From an uncultured Bacteroides sp. (GTDB lineage Bacteria > Bacteroidota > Bacteroidia > Bacteroidales > Bacteroidaceae), in assembly GCA_949300425.1 (NCBI GenBank), contig CASGED010000066.1, forward strand, positions 1 through 64,000: a stretch of DNA of 64,000 nucleotides. Reading direction: 5' to 3'. The position numbers and the translations under genes were made by a program. The notes under the pieces were generated by a model. The model was not told the origin of the DNA and made no database searches. It worked only from the letters and a program-made list of their open reading frames with translations. Positions 7,757 to 17,489 of this stretch are shown in pieces (the stretch's first letter is position 1; each line of letters begins with the position of its first letter).

Positions 7757-9334
7757 TTAATTATAATGAAAATAGTCCACATCTACAAAGCCTTTCTCGC
7801 CTCTGTCATTAAAACAGTAAATACCGATGCGGTCACCCCGATAATTTCCCCAGACAAACTGGTAGGAGTCACCGAAAGGAAGGAAATTATCTCCGTCCAC
7901 ACTATAAGCATACCGGGACATTCCGTCCAAACCCCATTGGGAACTGAACCATACGTAACGCGAACGTACAGGCTCACCTTTCATCGTCTTCCCGTTTTTC
8001 CGATATTCCAAATAGCATGTCCCGTTCTCCTTCACCACACCGATGCCCGAATGCTGGGAAGAGAAATGGCAAAGGCCACATTTCTGTCCATCCTCCATAC
8101 CCGAAATATCCAACTTTATCACTACCTCGTTCGTCTGTTCCCTAAAGGTACGCTGGGTCAACGTATTGCCGGCTTTCATCAAGTTGTCGGGTTCCAAAGG
8201 ACGATAAGCTTTCAAGCGCAACCAGCCCGGGCGTTCGGTCAACGAGAAAAAGTCGCTTCTGGGCTGATAGTTCCATTGCCATTGCGGAGCCAGACGAGAC
8301 TCATCGAAATCATCGCTCCGCTTGATGGTCAGCTTCTCCGCACACTCATAAGGCATCTTCCCGCTCCACACCATCGTACCGATATGCTGGGGAAGCACTT
8401 CGCCGATAATGGGCCATCCGTCCACCCACGTAACGGGCAACAGGCTGGCAATCCGTCCGCTCCAATCGCCCGAACCATGGTGTGTAAAGAAGTACCAATT
8501 GCCATCCTTACCTTCCACAATACCACCCTGATTGGGTTCCATTGCCTCGCAATTAGGCAAAGCCAACTGCTTTTCCTCTTTATAAGGTCCTGCCAATTTA
8601 CGGGAACGCTTGGCCATGACATAACGCCCTATCCCCGGCTTATGCTCGCTGAACACTAAGTAATACCACTCGCCCACCTTTATCAGCTTGCTGGCTTCCC
8701 TGCCATTGCCTTCATTGATAAGCACAGCCGATTTCCGGTCAATGCTTTTCCCGTCGGGCGACATTTCAAAGAGATAAGTCTTATAGCCGTCGGCAAAATG
8801 GGTTCCTACGAAATAGGCTTTCCCGTCCTCATCCCACATCACTGTACAATCATCCCATCCGGCTTCACGCATCAAAGGCGTCAAGGGTTCCCAAGGTTCT
8901 TCGGGACGGGTGGAGGACGTCATGAAAAAGCCTTCGTCCGGCGTACCGAAGTACAAGTAAAACCGTCCGTCATGATAACGCAACGTACCTGCCCATATGC
9001 CACGGGCATAACGGTCCATCACCGTCCAGTTCAACGCCTCGCCTATCTGCGTCAGGTCCTCCACGATGTTGCAACAGATTTCCCAATTGACCAAGTCTTT
9101 GGAATGCAGCAACGTCATGCCCGGCGAGAACTGGAAAGTGGAGGAGATGGCATAATAGTCCTCTCCCACCCGAATACAGTCAATGTCGCTATAGTCCGAC
9201 GGGATAACGGGATTTACATACATACCGTTTCCCTGGTCGCCCCATATTTTCCAATTTCCCCATTCGGTTGTCTGTTGCGCCTTAAGGCCGATACTCATAC
9301 ACAAACACCCAATGAATGTCCAAACATATTTCAT
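7757..9334 (-). CDS. glycoside hydrolase family 43 protein (secreted)
   Basis: 525 residues with a signal peptide (ends near IGLKAQQ). The N-terminal five-bladed propeller shows the GH43 triad: the base aspartate in DYSDIDCIRVG, the aspartate in WDDCTVMWDEDG, and the acid glutamate in EGNGREASKLIK. The C-terminal ~190 residues form a beta-sandwich typical of the beta-xylosidase/alpha-L-arabinofuranosidase-like subfamilies (near GH43_12). Expected role is release of arabinose or xylose from side chains in the periplasm or at the surface. The start at 9334 has GAAGGA 5 bp upstream; an ATG at 9346 lacks a site and touches the end of the rhaM remnant. It is the last gene of the leftward PUL operon. 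Confidence 0.88.
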   Translation of the reverse strand: MKYVWTFIGCLCMSIGLKAQQTTEWGNWKIWGDQGNGMYVNPVIPSDYSDIDCIRVGEDYYAISSTFQFSPGMTLLHSKDLVNWEICCNIVEDLTQIGEALNWTVMDRYARGIWAGTLRYHDGRFYLYFGTPDEGFFMTSSTRPEEPWEPLTPLMREAGWDDCTVMWDEDGKAYFVGTHFADGYKTYLFEMSPDGKSIDRKSAVLINEGNGREASKLIKVGEWYYLVFSEHKPGIGRYVMAKRSRKLAGPYKEEKQLALPNCEAMEPNQGGIVEGKDGNWYFFTHHGSGDWSGRIASLLPVTWVDGWPIIGEVLPQHIGTMVWSGKMPYECAEKLTIKRSDDFDESRLAPQWQWNYQPRSDFFSLTERPGWLRLKAYRPLEPDNLMKAGNTLTQRTFREQTNEVVIKLDISGMEDGQKCGLCHFSSQHSGIGVVKENGTCYLEYRKNGKTMKGEPVRSRYVWFSSQWGLDGMSRYAYSVDGDNFLPFGDSYQFVWGNYRGDRIGIYCFNDRGEKGFVDVDYFHYN

Positions 9335-9346
9335 AAATTCCTTCAT

Positions 9347-9626
9347 CTAATCATATAAATAAAACATCCGTTCCATCAGTCTCCACTTTTGGGAGGATAG
9401 GCGTCTCCACAATCATAAACGCTTGGGAGCCGGATATGTATATCTCCATCTCCAGAATTCCCACCGAACGTATTCCTTCCCGGATTTCCGGCCACGACTC
9501 TTCCCTGCTATGTATTTTCCGGTATTCGGCTATCAAAGCCGGATTATCTTTCAAACTCAGTGTCTGACAATACCGTTTAGTCAGCACCGGGTATCTTTTC
9601 TCCGGGTATCCTTCTTTCTGCATCAT
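9347..9626 (-). pseudogene. rhaM: L-rhamnose mutarotase (RhaM/DUF718), internal deletion with frameshift
   Basis: The first ~75 residues match L-rhamnose mutarotase: KRYCQTLSLKDNPALIAEY, KIHSREESWPEI and ILEMEIYISG..AFMIVET. The frame then runs into unrelated residues and stops at 9351 after 91 codons. In the +1 frame, directly before the GH43 start, reads SSQKWRLMERMFYLYD followed by TAG at 9347-9349, which is the family's normal C-terminal end. So about 35-40 codons between the VETP and SSQKW positions are missing, with loss of frame. The enzyme interconverts L-rhamnose anomers; it is probably inactive here. It sits 29 bp after GH127 and just before GH43. Confidence 0.8.
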
Positions 9627-9655
9627 AGTCTATTCTATATTATTGTTAGCTAATT

Positions 9656-12031
9656 TCATTCCGTCAATAATGCCACATAGAAAACCTTCCCTGTCCGGTT
9701 TCCCGACTTAGGCCGGAAGCATACTTCCACACTTGTTTTCCCTGCGAGAAGAGCGGACGGTATCCGATATTCCTTATTCACAAACGCCGACTGACCTGCC
9801 GGTTCCGTACCATCTTCCGTGGCCAGACGCTGATTGTCTATTAATATGTCAAACAGGCACTTTCCTGACTCGCCACTCCGATAGCGCACCCGCAACACCA
9901 ATTCCTTCCTGCCTTCCGTGGAGAGGCGATAGCTGAAATAGCCTCCATCCTCCGCATTGCGCCAGCTTTCATCATCTGTATAACCGGTTGAGGAAGCCTC
10001 GGCCTGCATCCGGTGGTCGGTCTCCGGTTGTTGCTCGCCCGGCTGGACACGGTCCACCGTTCGTTGGTCCAACGCCAGCCGCTCCGCCTCCGCACGCGCC
10101 AGCCTTTCCTGCTCGACTTGGTAAGCGGAAGGGGACATGCGATGGAAATAAATGGAGTACCGGCAATCGTGAATACCGGCAAAAGGCTCCAACTGAAGGC
10201 GGCTGTATTTCTCCGGGCTGAAGAGTCCCTCACACACAAAGTGCAACGGCTTGCCTTCCACCGGACGCATAGACTTCAATCTCCGTTCCACCTCCTCCGG
10301 AGTGCCTACCATGACCGGCGCTTCGCTCAAAGGCAACAACTTACCTCTCGCGATGTGTCCCCAGCGGTCGTCATCCGCCACGAGTCCTTGCAGATCCTCC
10401 GTACCCATCCGCGCGGCAAGCACAATAGGCCCGTACAAGACGGATACATAGTCCGGCACATTCGGCATCTGCTCCAAGGTGAAACGCATGGGCAAGGAAA
10501 TCTCCACCACATCGCCGTCTTTCCATTTGCGCCCGATGGAGACATACGACAAGGGGTTGGCGTCAACCGCCCAATCTTCCCCGTTCACCCGTACGGACAT
10601 TTTTCCTGCTTCCACCCAAGAAGGATAGCGGAAGTGCAGGGCGAAACGCTTCGGCTTGTCTAATGCGAAGGTCAGCTTCACGGTTTCCGATGCAGGGAAG
10701 TCCGTTTCCTGCGTCAAGCGGACACCTTGTTCCTTCCAATTCAGTTCCGAAGCGACAAACAGGTTGACGTACACATCCTTCTCCGTGTGGGCGTAGATGA
10801 ACTCACCATACTTGACGTGATTCTCCATGCCGGTGCCTACACAACACCACATCGCCTCATTCAGTGCCGAGTACGTGCGATAATGCCGCGGACGGGCTGA
10901 GGTGAAATACACATATCCCCCATGCACGGGATGTTGGGTGGAGAGAATGTGGTTGAACATGGCACGCTCGTAATAATCGGCATAGCGTGCTTCCGGCCGG
11001 ATACGGAAAAGTCCTTCAGTCAGTTTCAGCATATTATAGGTGTTGCACGACTCCGGTCCTTCCCGCTCCTCCACATAATCCGTGCAACGGTCTGCCGAGG
11101 GGAAATGTTCCCTGCGGCTATTGCCTCCGAACGAGAGCGAACGGTTCTCCACCACCGTAGTCCAAAAGAAGTCTGCGGCGGCAAGGAACGTGGTGTCACC
11201 CGTCACCTCCGCCACACGCTGATAACCCACAGCCTTGGGCACTTGCGTGTTGGCGTGCATGTTGTCCAGATTGTCCACCCGGCGTGCCATGCTGTCCAGC
11301 AAACGCTTGTGCGAGAAGCGCCGGGCGGCATCTAAGTACTTCCGCTCGCCGGTCATTTCGTAAGCGTCCACATACACCTCGTTCATGCCTCCAAACTCCG
11401 TGTCGAGCATGCCCTCCATCTGCTCATCGTCCAAAGGAGCGATAATGCCCAGCCCCCAGTCGCAAAAGCGGAGGAACATGCGGCGGGCTTCCCCGTTGCC
11501 CGTATAAAGCCAGGCATCGCGCAGGCCGGCATACATCTTGTGCAGGTTGTACCACGGCGCCCACAAACGGCTGACCGTCCTACCCTTGCCGGCCTTCACT
11601 TCGTCCCAAGTCTTCTTCCCGTCGGGTATTCCGCCCAAGTATCCGTCTCCGTTCGTGTCCTGGCACGCTTTCAACTCGCCCAACATGTAGTCCACCCTTT
11701 CTTTGCAGACTTCATCGCCCGTAGCGGCATACGCCATGGAGAGTGCGCTGAGGTAATGGCCCGCCACATGCCCGTCCAGCCCTGCCCAGTTGGGAAAAAG
11801 TTCCGCCTTCATGGGCAATCCCGCCTCCTTGCGGAAGGGAGCCAGCAGGCGGTCGGTGTCATACTGAAGCAGCACCCGGATGTTCAGGTCGCACGCACGC
11901 TTGAAAGGTCCGTCCAACAGGCGGACTTCCTGCAAAGGGAAGTTGGCAACGTGTCCTTCGTTCGCCCCCCATGCGGGAGAAAGGCACAAGTTCAACACGA
12001 AAAGTGTAACTATGTAAGTCCTATATTTCAT
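9656..12031 (-). CDS. GH127-type beta-L-arabinofuranosidase (DUF1680)
   Basis: 791 residues with signal peptide MKYRTYIVTLFVLNLCLSPAWG cut near residue 22 (longer than needed to quote: hydrophobic core VTLFVLNLCL). The (alpha/alpha)6 barrel carries the GH127 zinc/catalytic signatures: E-x-C in GPESCNTYNMLKLTEG (about residue 325) and the adjacent cysteines in MWCCVGTGMENH (about 396), where the first cysteine is the nucleophile in characterised members. Two C-terminal beta-sandwich regions follow; the last ~110 residues (from ASSTGYTDDESW) resemble a sugar-binding or DUF6805-like module. Role: removal of beta-L-arabinofuranose units from plant glycans, agreeing with the GH43 and GH29 neighbours. 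It is leftward, probably cotranscribed with the rhaM remnant and GH43, and is separated from susD by a terminator. Confidence 0.88.
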   Translation of the reverse strand: MKYRTYIVTLFVLNLCLSPAWGANEGHVANFPLQEVRLLDGPFKRACDLNIRVLLQYDTDRLLAPFRKEAGLPMKAELFPNWAGLDGHVAGHYLSALSMAYAATGDEVCKERVDYMLGELKACQDTNGDGYLGGIPDGKKTWDEVKAGKGRTVSRLWAPWYNLHKMYAGLRDAWLYTGNGEARRMFLRFCDWGLGIIAPLDDEQMEGMLDTEFGGMNEVYVDAYEMTGERKYLDAARRFSHKRLLDSMARRVDNLDNMHANTQVPKAVGYQRVAEVTGDTTFLAAADFFWTTVVENRSLSFGGNSRREHFPSADRCTDYVEEREGPESCNTYNMLKLTEGLFRIRPEARYADYYERAMFNHILSTQHPVHGGYVYFTSARPRHYRTYSALNEAMWCCVGTGMENHVKYGEFIYAHTEKDVYVNLFVASELNWKEQGVRLTQETDFPASETVKLTFALDKPKRFALHFRYPSWVEAGKMSVRVNGEDWAVDANPLSYVSIGRKWKDGDVVEISLPMRFTLEQMPNVPDYVSVLYGPIVLAARMGTEDLQGLVADDDRWGHIARGKLLPLSEAPVMVGTPEEVERRLKSMRPVEGKPLHFVCEGLFSPEKYSRLQLEPFAGIHDCRYSIYFHRMSPSAYQVEQERLARAEAERLALDQRTVDRVQPGEQQPETDHRMQAEASSTGYTDDESWRNAEDGGYFSYRLSTEGRKELVLRVRYRSGESGKCLFDILIDNQRLATEDGTEPAGQSAFVNKEYRIPSALLAGKTSVEVCFRPKSGNRTGKVFYVALLTE

Positions 12032-12078
12032 AATTAGTAACTAATCACATTTAGTTTATACTATAAATGGGAATTCAT

Positions 12079-12245
12079 TTTTTAGGCACGGATTACACGG
12101 ATTTCACAGTGATTTTAGTTATTTCGCTGTGTCCCTGTCATTCTGAGCGAAGCGAAGAATCTCCCTCACGCACTGGGAGATGCTTCACTGCGTTCAGCAT
12201 GACAAAAGAAATCCGTGAAAAATCCGTGTAATCCGTGCCTAAAAA
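12079..12245. repeat. REP-like nested palindromic element
   Basis: The outer arms TTTTTAGGCACGGATTACAC... (12079-12107) and ...GTAATCCGTGCCTAAAAA (12215-12245) are almost perfect inverted repeats. Inside them 12136-12165 and 12175-12204 form a second imperfect palindrome of 30 bp per arm (25 of 30 matching), including TCATTCTGAGCGAAGCGAAG. The word ATTACRCGGATTTCAC recurs in the palindrome at 42278-42330. No coding potential. Confidence 0.75.
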
Positions 12246-12397
12246 CAGCCCGATAAATTATCAATTAATTCTGTACACTTACTTATCTGAATTGTTCACC
12301 AATACTCGTGCAAAAATATGAAATAAAACGCAATGTCCCGCTATGAAAGTAAAGGGAACGCACTACTTTCCGTTATTGAAAGAACTACCTTCTCCGA

Positions 12398-12463
12398 CCA
12401 TCAGTGCCACCTTTGCCTACCATCAGTGGCACTGATGCCTATCATCAGTGGCATCTTTGCTAT
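12398..12463. repeat. 22-bp-period tandem array, 3 units
   Basis: Three contiguous 22-bp units start at 12398, 12420 and 12442, each beginning CATCAGTG after one base. The middle unit contains the palindrome CATCAGTGGCACTGATG. It lies in the 580-bp space between susD and GH127, which otherwise holds only the REP-like element and a terminator. Confidence 0.7.
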
Positions 12464-12518
12464 TCCTTTCTTTGGAAAAGGTCTCATCAATGTTTCGCAA
12501 AGTGTCCCTCTTGTCGAG

Positions 12519-12572
12519 AAAAAGCCTGCCCTTATCCGATGTATACATTTTCTGTTATGAATAAGGGCAGGC
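12519..12572 (-). terminator. rho-independent terminator of the GH29-susC-susD operon
   Basis: GCCTGCCCTTAT (12524-12535) pairs with ATAAGGGCAGGC (12561-12572). Read on the minus strand, the stem is followed directly by TTTTT (plus 12519-12523), 40 bp after the susD stop. Confidence 0.85.
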
Positions 12573-12612
12573 CCGTCACAAGTCCGCTACAAATTAATCT
12601 GTATTACGTTTA

Positions 12613-14304
12613 TCAATACCCGTCATTCTGCTTCAGATTTCCATTGACGTTTCTCTCGGCCTGCGGAATGGGGAAGTAGCGGTTGTGAGCCGCCCACGAA
12701 CGGGTCTCGAACTGATAGTACATATCCTCGTCCACGGGAGAAGCCGTCGAGCCTTCGCCCCGATAGTTGCGGTCGGCAGGATTATCAGAGAGTTTTACGC
12801 CCGTAAACGTGTGGTTCAGTTCCTGCTCGGCAATGCCCCAACGCAGGATGTCGAAATAGCGGAAGCCTTCGAAAGCCAGTTCCACTCTTCTCTCCTTGCG
12901 GACGGCCTGGCGTACGGCTTCTTGCGAAGCGAGTTCAGCCTTGGTGTAGCCCGGCAGGTTCACACGGTCGCGGATGTCGTTGATGGTCGCGTCCAAAACA
13001 GATTGGGTTACATCGCCCGGAGCCGATTCGTTCAAGGCTTCCAGGTAGCTCAGCAACACTTCGGCATAACGCATGAGCGGCGTGTAGGTAGGTGTAGAAC
13101 CGATGTTGCTCGTCACGGAAGGATCGCATCCCTTCTTGGGGCTATAACCGTTGAACAAGGGGTAGCGGTTGTAGCTGTCCGCGGTGTTCGGTCCGTTGAA
13201 GCAATCGTAAGTCAGGTCGTTGTACTTCGTGCCGGGATAGCTTCCCAACGGGGGCAGGAAGACGGTGGCGTAGAGACGGAGGTCACGGTTCACGTACGGG
13301 TCGTCGTCATCATACACAGCCGAAGTCTCGATATCCTTTCCGTCCGTGCAGAAATATTCCTTCACCAACTCGTTGTAGACGGCAAACTGGTGCCAGCCTC
13401 CGTAAGCGCACTCCGGATATTGGTACTGGTAGCGAACGGTGGTGTACTTGTCCGCCAAGGTCATGATGCAGAAGATGGTCTCAGGGCTGTATTCTCCGCC
13501 AATCCAGAACAGTTTCTCGTAGCTGTCGTCCCCATTGCGGCGGTCCAGTTCGTACAAGCCGGAGTCGATAACGGCTTTCAGCACGGAAGCGGCCTCACTC
13601 CATCTGTCCTGTGCCAGGTAGACACGGCTCAGCAACACACGGGCAGCGTTCTTGGTGATGCGTCCGTAGTTTGTAGCGTCATACTGGTCGGGCAACACCT
13701 GAATGGCTTCCAACAAGTCCGCTTCAATCTGGTCGTACACATCCTGCTGGGGAGTCTGACCGATGGTGTTGGCTTCTTCTAACGTCAGGTTATTGAGCGG
13801 CATGGGCACGTCCTTGAAGTGGAATGCCAGATAGAACAGGTAGTAAGCCCGCAGGCACTTCGCCTCGGACATGTATTGGGCGCGGAGCGTCTCGTCTTCC
13901 ATGGGGCAGTTCACCACATTGTCTAAGAAGTTGTTCTGCTTGGCTATCATCCAATAGGCATTGTCCCAGTAACGCTCGATGTTGCTGTTGGTGGCCATAC
14001 AGTTGGTACCCGCCATCAGGCTGGTGAAATTCTCCTTCTCCGTACCATGACCTCCACAACAATCCAAGTATATCTGTCCGCAAGGCGTGGCGAAATCATC
14101 GTTCGTCCATCCGCTTTGGAATACGTAACAGCCAACCAGCGCCATGTAAGCGTCCTTTTCGTTGTTCCAGAAGTTTCCGTCGGCAATGGACGAGTTGGGA
14201 CTCTTGTCCAGCAAATCAGAACATCCGTATGCTCCTCCCACTAAAGGCAGAAGGCACAAACCCAATTTAACCACGTGGGTCACGCGTTTATAGAATGCTT
14301 TCAT
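12613..14304 (-). CDS. SusD/RagB-family outer-membrane glycan-binding lipoprotein
   Basis: 563 residues. A lipoprotein signal (LVGGAYGC, Cys28) is followed by SDLLDKSPNSSIADGNFW, the usual SusD opening. TPR-like helices contain AKCLRAYYLFYLAFHFKDVP, AARVLLSRVYLAQDRW and the C-terminal RKERRVELAFEGFRYFDILRWG signature (given in pieces: ERRVELAFEG, FDILRWG). It forms the lid of the SusC transporter and binds oligosaccharides at the cell surface. It follows susC by 21 bp on the minus strand and is the last gene before the terminator. The specificity cannot be read from sequence. Confidence 0.95.
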   Translation of the reverse strand: MKAFYKRVTHVVKLGLCLLPLVGGAYGCSDLLDKSPNSSIADGNFWNNEKDAYMALVGCYVFQSGWTNDDFATPCGQIYLDCCGGHGTEKENFTSLMAGTNCMATNSNIERYWDNAYWMIAKQNNFLDNVVNCPMEDETLRAQYMSEAKCLRAYYLFYLAFHFKDVPMPLNNLTLEEANTIGQTPQQDVYDQIEADLLEAIQVLPDQYDATNYGRITKNAARVLLSRVYLAQDRWSEAASVLKAVIDSGLYELDRRNGDDSYEKLFWIGGEYSPETIFCIMTLADKYTTVRYQYQYPECAYGGWHQFAVYNELVKEYFCTDGKDIETSAVYDDDDPYVNRDLRLYATVFLPPLGSYPGTKYNDLTYDCFNGPNTADSYNRYPLFNGYSPKKGCDPSVTSNIGSTPTYTPLMRYAEVLLSYLEALNESAPGDVTQSVLDATINDIRDRVNLPGYTKAELASQEAVRQAVRKERRVELAFEGFRYFDILRWGIAEQELNHTFTGVKLSDNPADRNYRGEGSTASPVDEDMYYQFETRSWAAHNRYFPIPQAERNVNGNLKQNDGY

Positions 14305-14325
14305 ATATTCTTCGTTTTAAGTTGA

Positions 14326-17300
14326 TTAGAAATTAAGATTGATACCAAAAGAATAGATGGCCGTAATCGGGTAGTACGAAGGAGCGTCGCCCGTACCGAT
14401 TTCGTTTTCAGGATCCCATCCTTTGTAGAAACCGTTGAAACTGTACAGGTTCTGGCCGCTGACGTACAGACGCAGTTTCTCGATACCGATTTTCTTGGTC
14501 ATTTCCTTGGGGAACGTGTAGCCCAACTGTACGTTCTTGATACGCAAGAAGCTGGCGTTGCGCATCCAGTAGTCCGAAGTCTGCAGGTTGGGGCTGTTCA
14601 TGTTCAAGGTCTCGATACGCGGATACTCCGCCCACTTGTTCGGGTTTTCCTCCGTCCAGCAGTTTTCCGCCTGCCAACGCTGGATGTTACCGTTGTTGTA
14701 GAAGGCGTATGCCATGTACGAACCGATCAGACGCTGGTAACCGCCCAGACCTTGGAGCAATGCCGAGAAGTCGAAGCCTTTGTAGGAAGCGGACAGGTTC
14801 AAGCCATAGTAGAACTTAGGCGTGGTGCTGCCCAGCACGGTGCGGTCATACTCAGCGTCCACCTTACCATCGGGCACACCGTCCGGACCGCTGATGTCTT
14901 TGTACTTCACGTAACCGGGCTTCAGGTCGCTCTTGCCCACAAGCTGTTCGGGAGCGGCGTCAATCTCAGCCTGGTCAACGAACAGACCGTCCGTCTCATA
15001 ACCGTAGATGATGCCGAGCGGCTGACCCACGATACGGTTGTTGTTGATTTCCTCCGTTGCGCCGTTGGCCAGTTCCTCCACCGCGTTCTTTACCCACGTG
15101 AAGTTGGGAGCGATGCTGAAACGGAAGTCTCTGCCGATACGACCGTTGAACGACAGGTTCACCTCAATACCTTTATTGGATACGGCACCCACGTTGGACT
15201 CGCCTACGCCACGTCCCATGATGCCGGTTACTTCCACCGGAGCCAGGATGTCCGAAGTATATTTATAGAAGTATTCCACCGAACCGTTGACAACGCCGTT
15301 GAACATACCGAAGTCCAGACCCACATTCGTAATGGCCGTCTTTTCCCAAGTGATGTCCTGGTTCTTATAAGAAGACACGTAGGTACCCGACACAAGCGTC
15401 GCCGGATTTCCCAACGGATAGTTATGCCCTAAGTCGTACACCTGCTGGTAAGGATAGGTACCGATGTTCTGGTTACCCAGTACACCGTAAGAGAGACGGA
15501 GCTTCAGGTTGTCGAAGATATCAGCGGCTTTGCTGTTCTTCCAGAAGTCTTCTTCCGAAATTCTCCAACCGGCGGATACGGAGGGGAAGAGACCCCAGCG
15601 GTTGTCTTCGGCAAAACGGGAAGAACCATCGTAACGCAAGTTACCTTCCAACAGATAGCGGTCCTTGAACGAATAGTTGACACGACCGAAGAAAGATACC
15701 AAGGCGTATTCGTCCAAACCACTGCCGTTGGTCGAAGTAGAAGCGTCGCCCGCCCCCAGTTCATACAGGAAGTTATTGGGGAACGTGTTGCGGTATCCGT
15801 CCAACCAACGGTTAGCCGACTGCTCTACAGAAGTACCGGCCAGCACCTTTAATGAATGAGCCTCTTTAAATACCTTTTCGTAGTTCACCAGAGCTTCGAA
15901 CGTAGTGTACGTATTGTTGGCCGAATGAACGCTCAACGAAGCGGGACCTACCGTCTTGGTATCATCAAAATAAGTCTCTGCCATAAACTCTTTATCGTGT
16001 TTGGTCCAGTAATTCACACCGGCTTTACCCGAAATGGAAAGTCCGTCAATCGGCGTATCCCACTTCAGCTGACCGGAAGCGCTGACGTTACGGTTGATGT
16101 ACTGAATGAAGGATTCACCCGCCAACCATGCCTCCGGGCTGTAGTTGTCCTGATAACCAAAACTACCATCCGACTTCCGTCCGGGTATGTTATTCGGCTC
16201 GCGTACAGAGTAACCAATCATCTGGTCAATGTTCTGTTGCCCATAAGGTGCATCGTAGTTGTTATTATAAGCGTTGATGTTCAAGTTCAACGACAAACGG
16301 TTGGTCAACTTGGTTTGCAGAGAGAAAATGGCGGTCATGCGCTCGTTGGAGGTCTTCTCCGTCAGACCGTTCTGCTTACGATAACCGATAGACAGATTGT
16401 AGTTCGTACGGTCGTTGCCACCTCTCACACTGACGTTGTGCTGGTGCTGGAAGCCCGAACCCGTTTCGAGCAGCCATTTCAAGTGATTCACGTTGGGATA
16501 ATTGTCGGGATCGGAACCGTCACGATACTTCTGAATATCCTCTGCGGAATAGGCTTCGGCCATTCCCATGTTACGCATCGCCATGTTGTAGTATTCGGCA
16601 TATTCCCACGAGTCGAGGAAGTCAGGCAACTCCGTCGGAGTCTGCCAACCAAAGGTAGCGTTGTAGCTGATTTGCGTCTTTCCCTTCTGCCCTTTCTTCG
16701 TCTCAATCAGGATAACGCCGTTGGCGGCACGGTTACCGTAGATAGAAGCGGAAGCGGCGTCCTTCAGGAAAGAAATGCTCTGAATGTCATTGGGGTCTAC
16801 ATCGTCCATGCTTCCGGACAGACCGTCAATCAACACCAAGGGGTCAGTTCCCGCGCTGGAGAAAGTACCTGTACCACGGATCTTCACACTGGCACCCGCA
16901 CCGGGACGACCGGAGTTCGATACGACACTCAAACCGGGAGCCAGACCGGCAATGGCTTGCGCGGTACTCATAACGGGCTTGTTAATCAGTTCGTCCGAGT
17001 CAATGGACGACACGGCACCCGTCAGGTTCACCTTCTTCTGCGTACCGTAACCTACGACCACCACTTCGTCCAAGCGCTTAGTATCTTCCTCAAGGGTTAC
17101 ATTCAATATTTTGTTATTACCGACTTGGATTTCCTGGGTTGTATAGCCCACATAGCTGAACTGGATGACATCACTGGCTCCGGCCGAGATGGAGTATCCG
17201 CCATTGATGTCACTTACCACACCATTTGTTGTACCTTTCACCAAGATACTTACACCGATTAAAGGTTCGCCATTACTGTCCGTAACAGTACCTTTCACCA

Positions 17301-17400
17301 TACTTTGTCCTTGTGCAGTAACACTACCGACAAAGCATGCCATTAGCAGGAAGAGCATTTGCGCAACCCGCCCAATTCTTTTACAATAAGAATCTTTCAT
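14326..17400 (-). CDS. SusC/RagA-family TonB-dependent outer-membrane transporter
   Basis: 1024 residues. A signal peptide (LFLLMACFVGSVTAQGQ) leads to a carboxypeptidase-regulatory-like domain (VKGTVTDSNGEPLIGVSI), a TonB-box-like segment (DEVVVVGYGTQKKVNLTG), the plug (PGLSVVSNSGRPGAG, VLIDGL) and a beta-barrel ending in YSFGINLNF. The start MKDSYCKRIGR at 17400 is preferred; the frame extends 24 codons upstream but those residues do not fit a signal peptide. It imports oligosaccharides with the adjacent SusD. It lies 89 bp after the GH29 gene and is probably in the same operon. Confidence 0.95.
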   Translation of the reverse strand: MKDSYCKRIGRVAQMLFLLMACFVGSVTAQGQSMVKGTVTDSNGEPLIGVSILVKGTTNGVVSDINGGYSISAGASDVIQFSYVGYTTQEIQVGNNKILNVTLEEDTKRLDEVVVVGYGTQKKVNLTGAVSSIDSDELINKPVMSTAQAIAGLAPGLSVVSNSGRPGAGASVKIRGTGTFSSAGTDPLVLIDGLSGSMDDVDPNDIQSISFLKDAASASIYGNRAANGVILIETKKGQKGKTQISYNATFGWQTPTELPDFLDSWEYAEYYNMAMRNMGMAEAYSAEDIQKYRDGSDPDNYPNVNHLKWLLETGSGFQHQHNVSVRGGNDRTNYNLSIGYRKQNGLTEKTSNERMTAIFSLQTKLTNRLSLNLNINAYNNNYDAPYGQQNIDQMIGYSVREPNNIPGRKSDGSFGYQDNYSPEAWLAGESFIQYINRNVSASGQLKWDTPIDGLSISGKAGVNYWTKHDKEFMAETYFDDTKTVGPASLSVHSANNTYTTFEALVNYEKVFKEAHSLKVLAGTSVEQSANRWLDGYRNTFPNNFLYELGAGDASTSTNGSGLDEYALVSFFGRVNYSFKDRYLLEGNLRYDGSSRFAEDNRWGLFPSVSAGWRISEEDFWKNSKAADIFDNLKLRLSYGVLGNQNIGTYPYQQVYDLGHNYPLGNPATLVSGTYVSSYKNQDITWEKTAITNVGLDFGMFNGVVNGSVEYFYKYTSDILAPVEVTGIMGRGVGESNVGAVSNKGIEVNLSFNGRIGRDFRFSIAPNFTWVKNAVEELANGATEEINNNRIVGQPLGIIYGYETDGLFVDQAEIDAAPEQLVGKSDLKPGYVKYKDISGPDGVPDGKVDAEYDRTVLGSTTPKFYYGLNLSASYKGFDFSALLQGLGGYQRLIGSYMAYAFYNNGNIQRWQAENCWTEENPNKWAEYPRIETLNMNSPNLQTSDYWMRNASFLRIKNVQLGYTFPKEMTKKIGIEKLRLYVSGQNLYSFNGFYKGWDPENEIGTGDAPSYYPITAIYSFGINLNF

Positions 17401-17489
17401 ACACGTATTTTTAATGTTAATAAAGGATATAAAGGGGGCTTGCCGACCTGCAAAAGCCGGCAAACCGTCCATTTACTATACACAAATTA

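Noticed and set aside
7724..8659. 311-aa plus-strand open frame opposite GH43
   Set aside because: Overlaps the GH43 catalytic domain on the other strand and has no recognisable features.
15856..17262. 468-aa plus-strand open frame under the first susC
   Set aside because: Antisense to a clear SusC gene; low-complexity Val/Gly/His-rich translation without domains.
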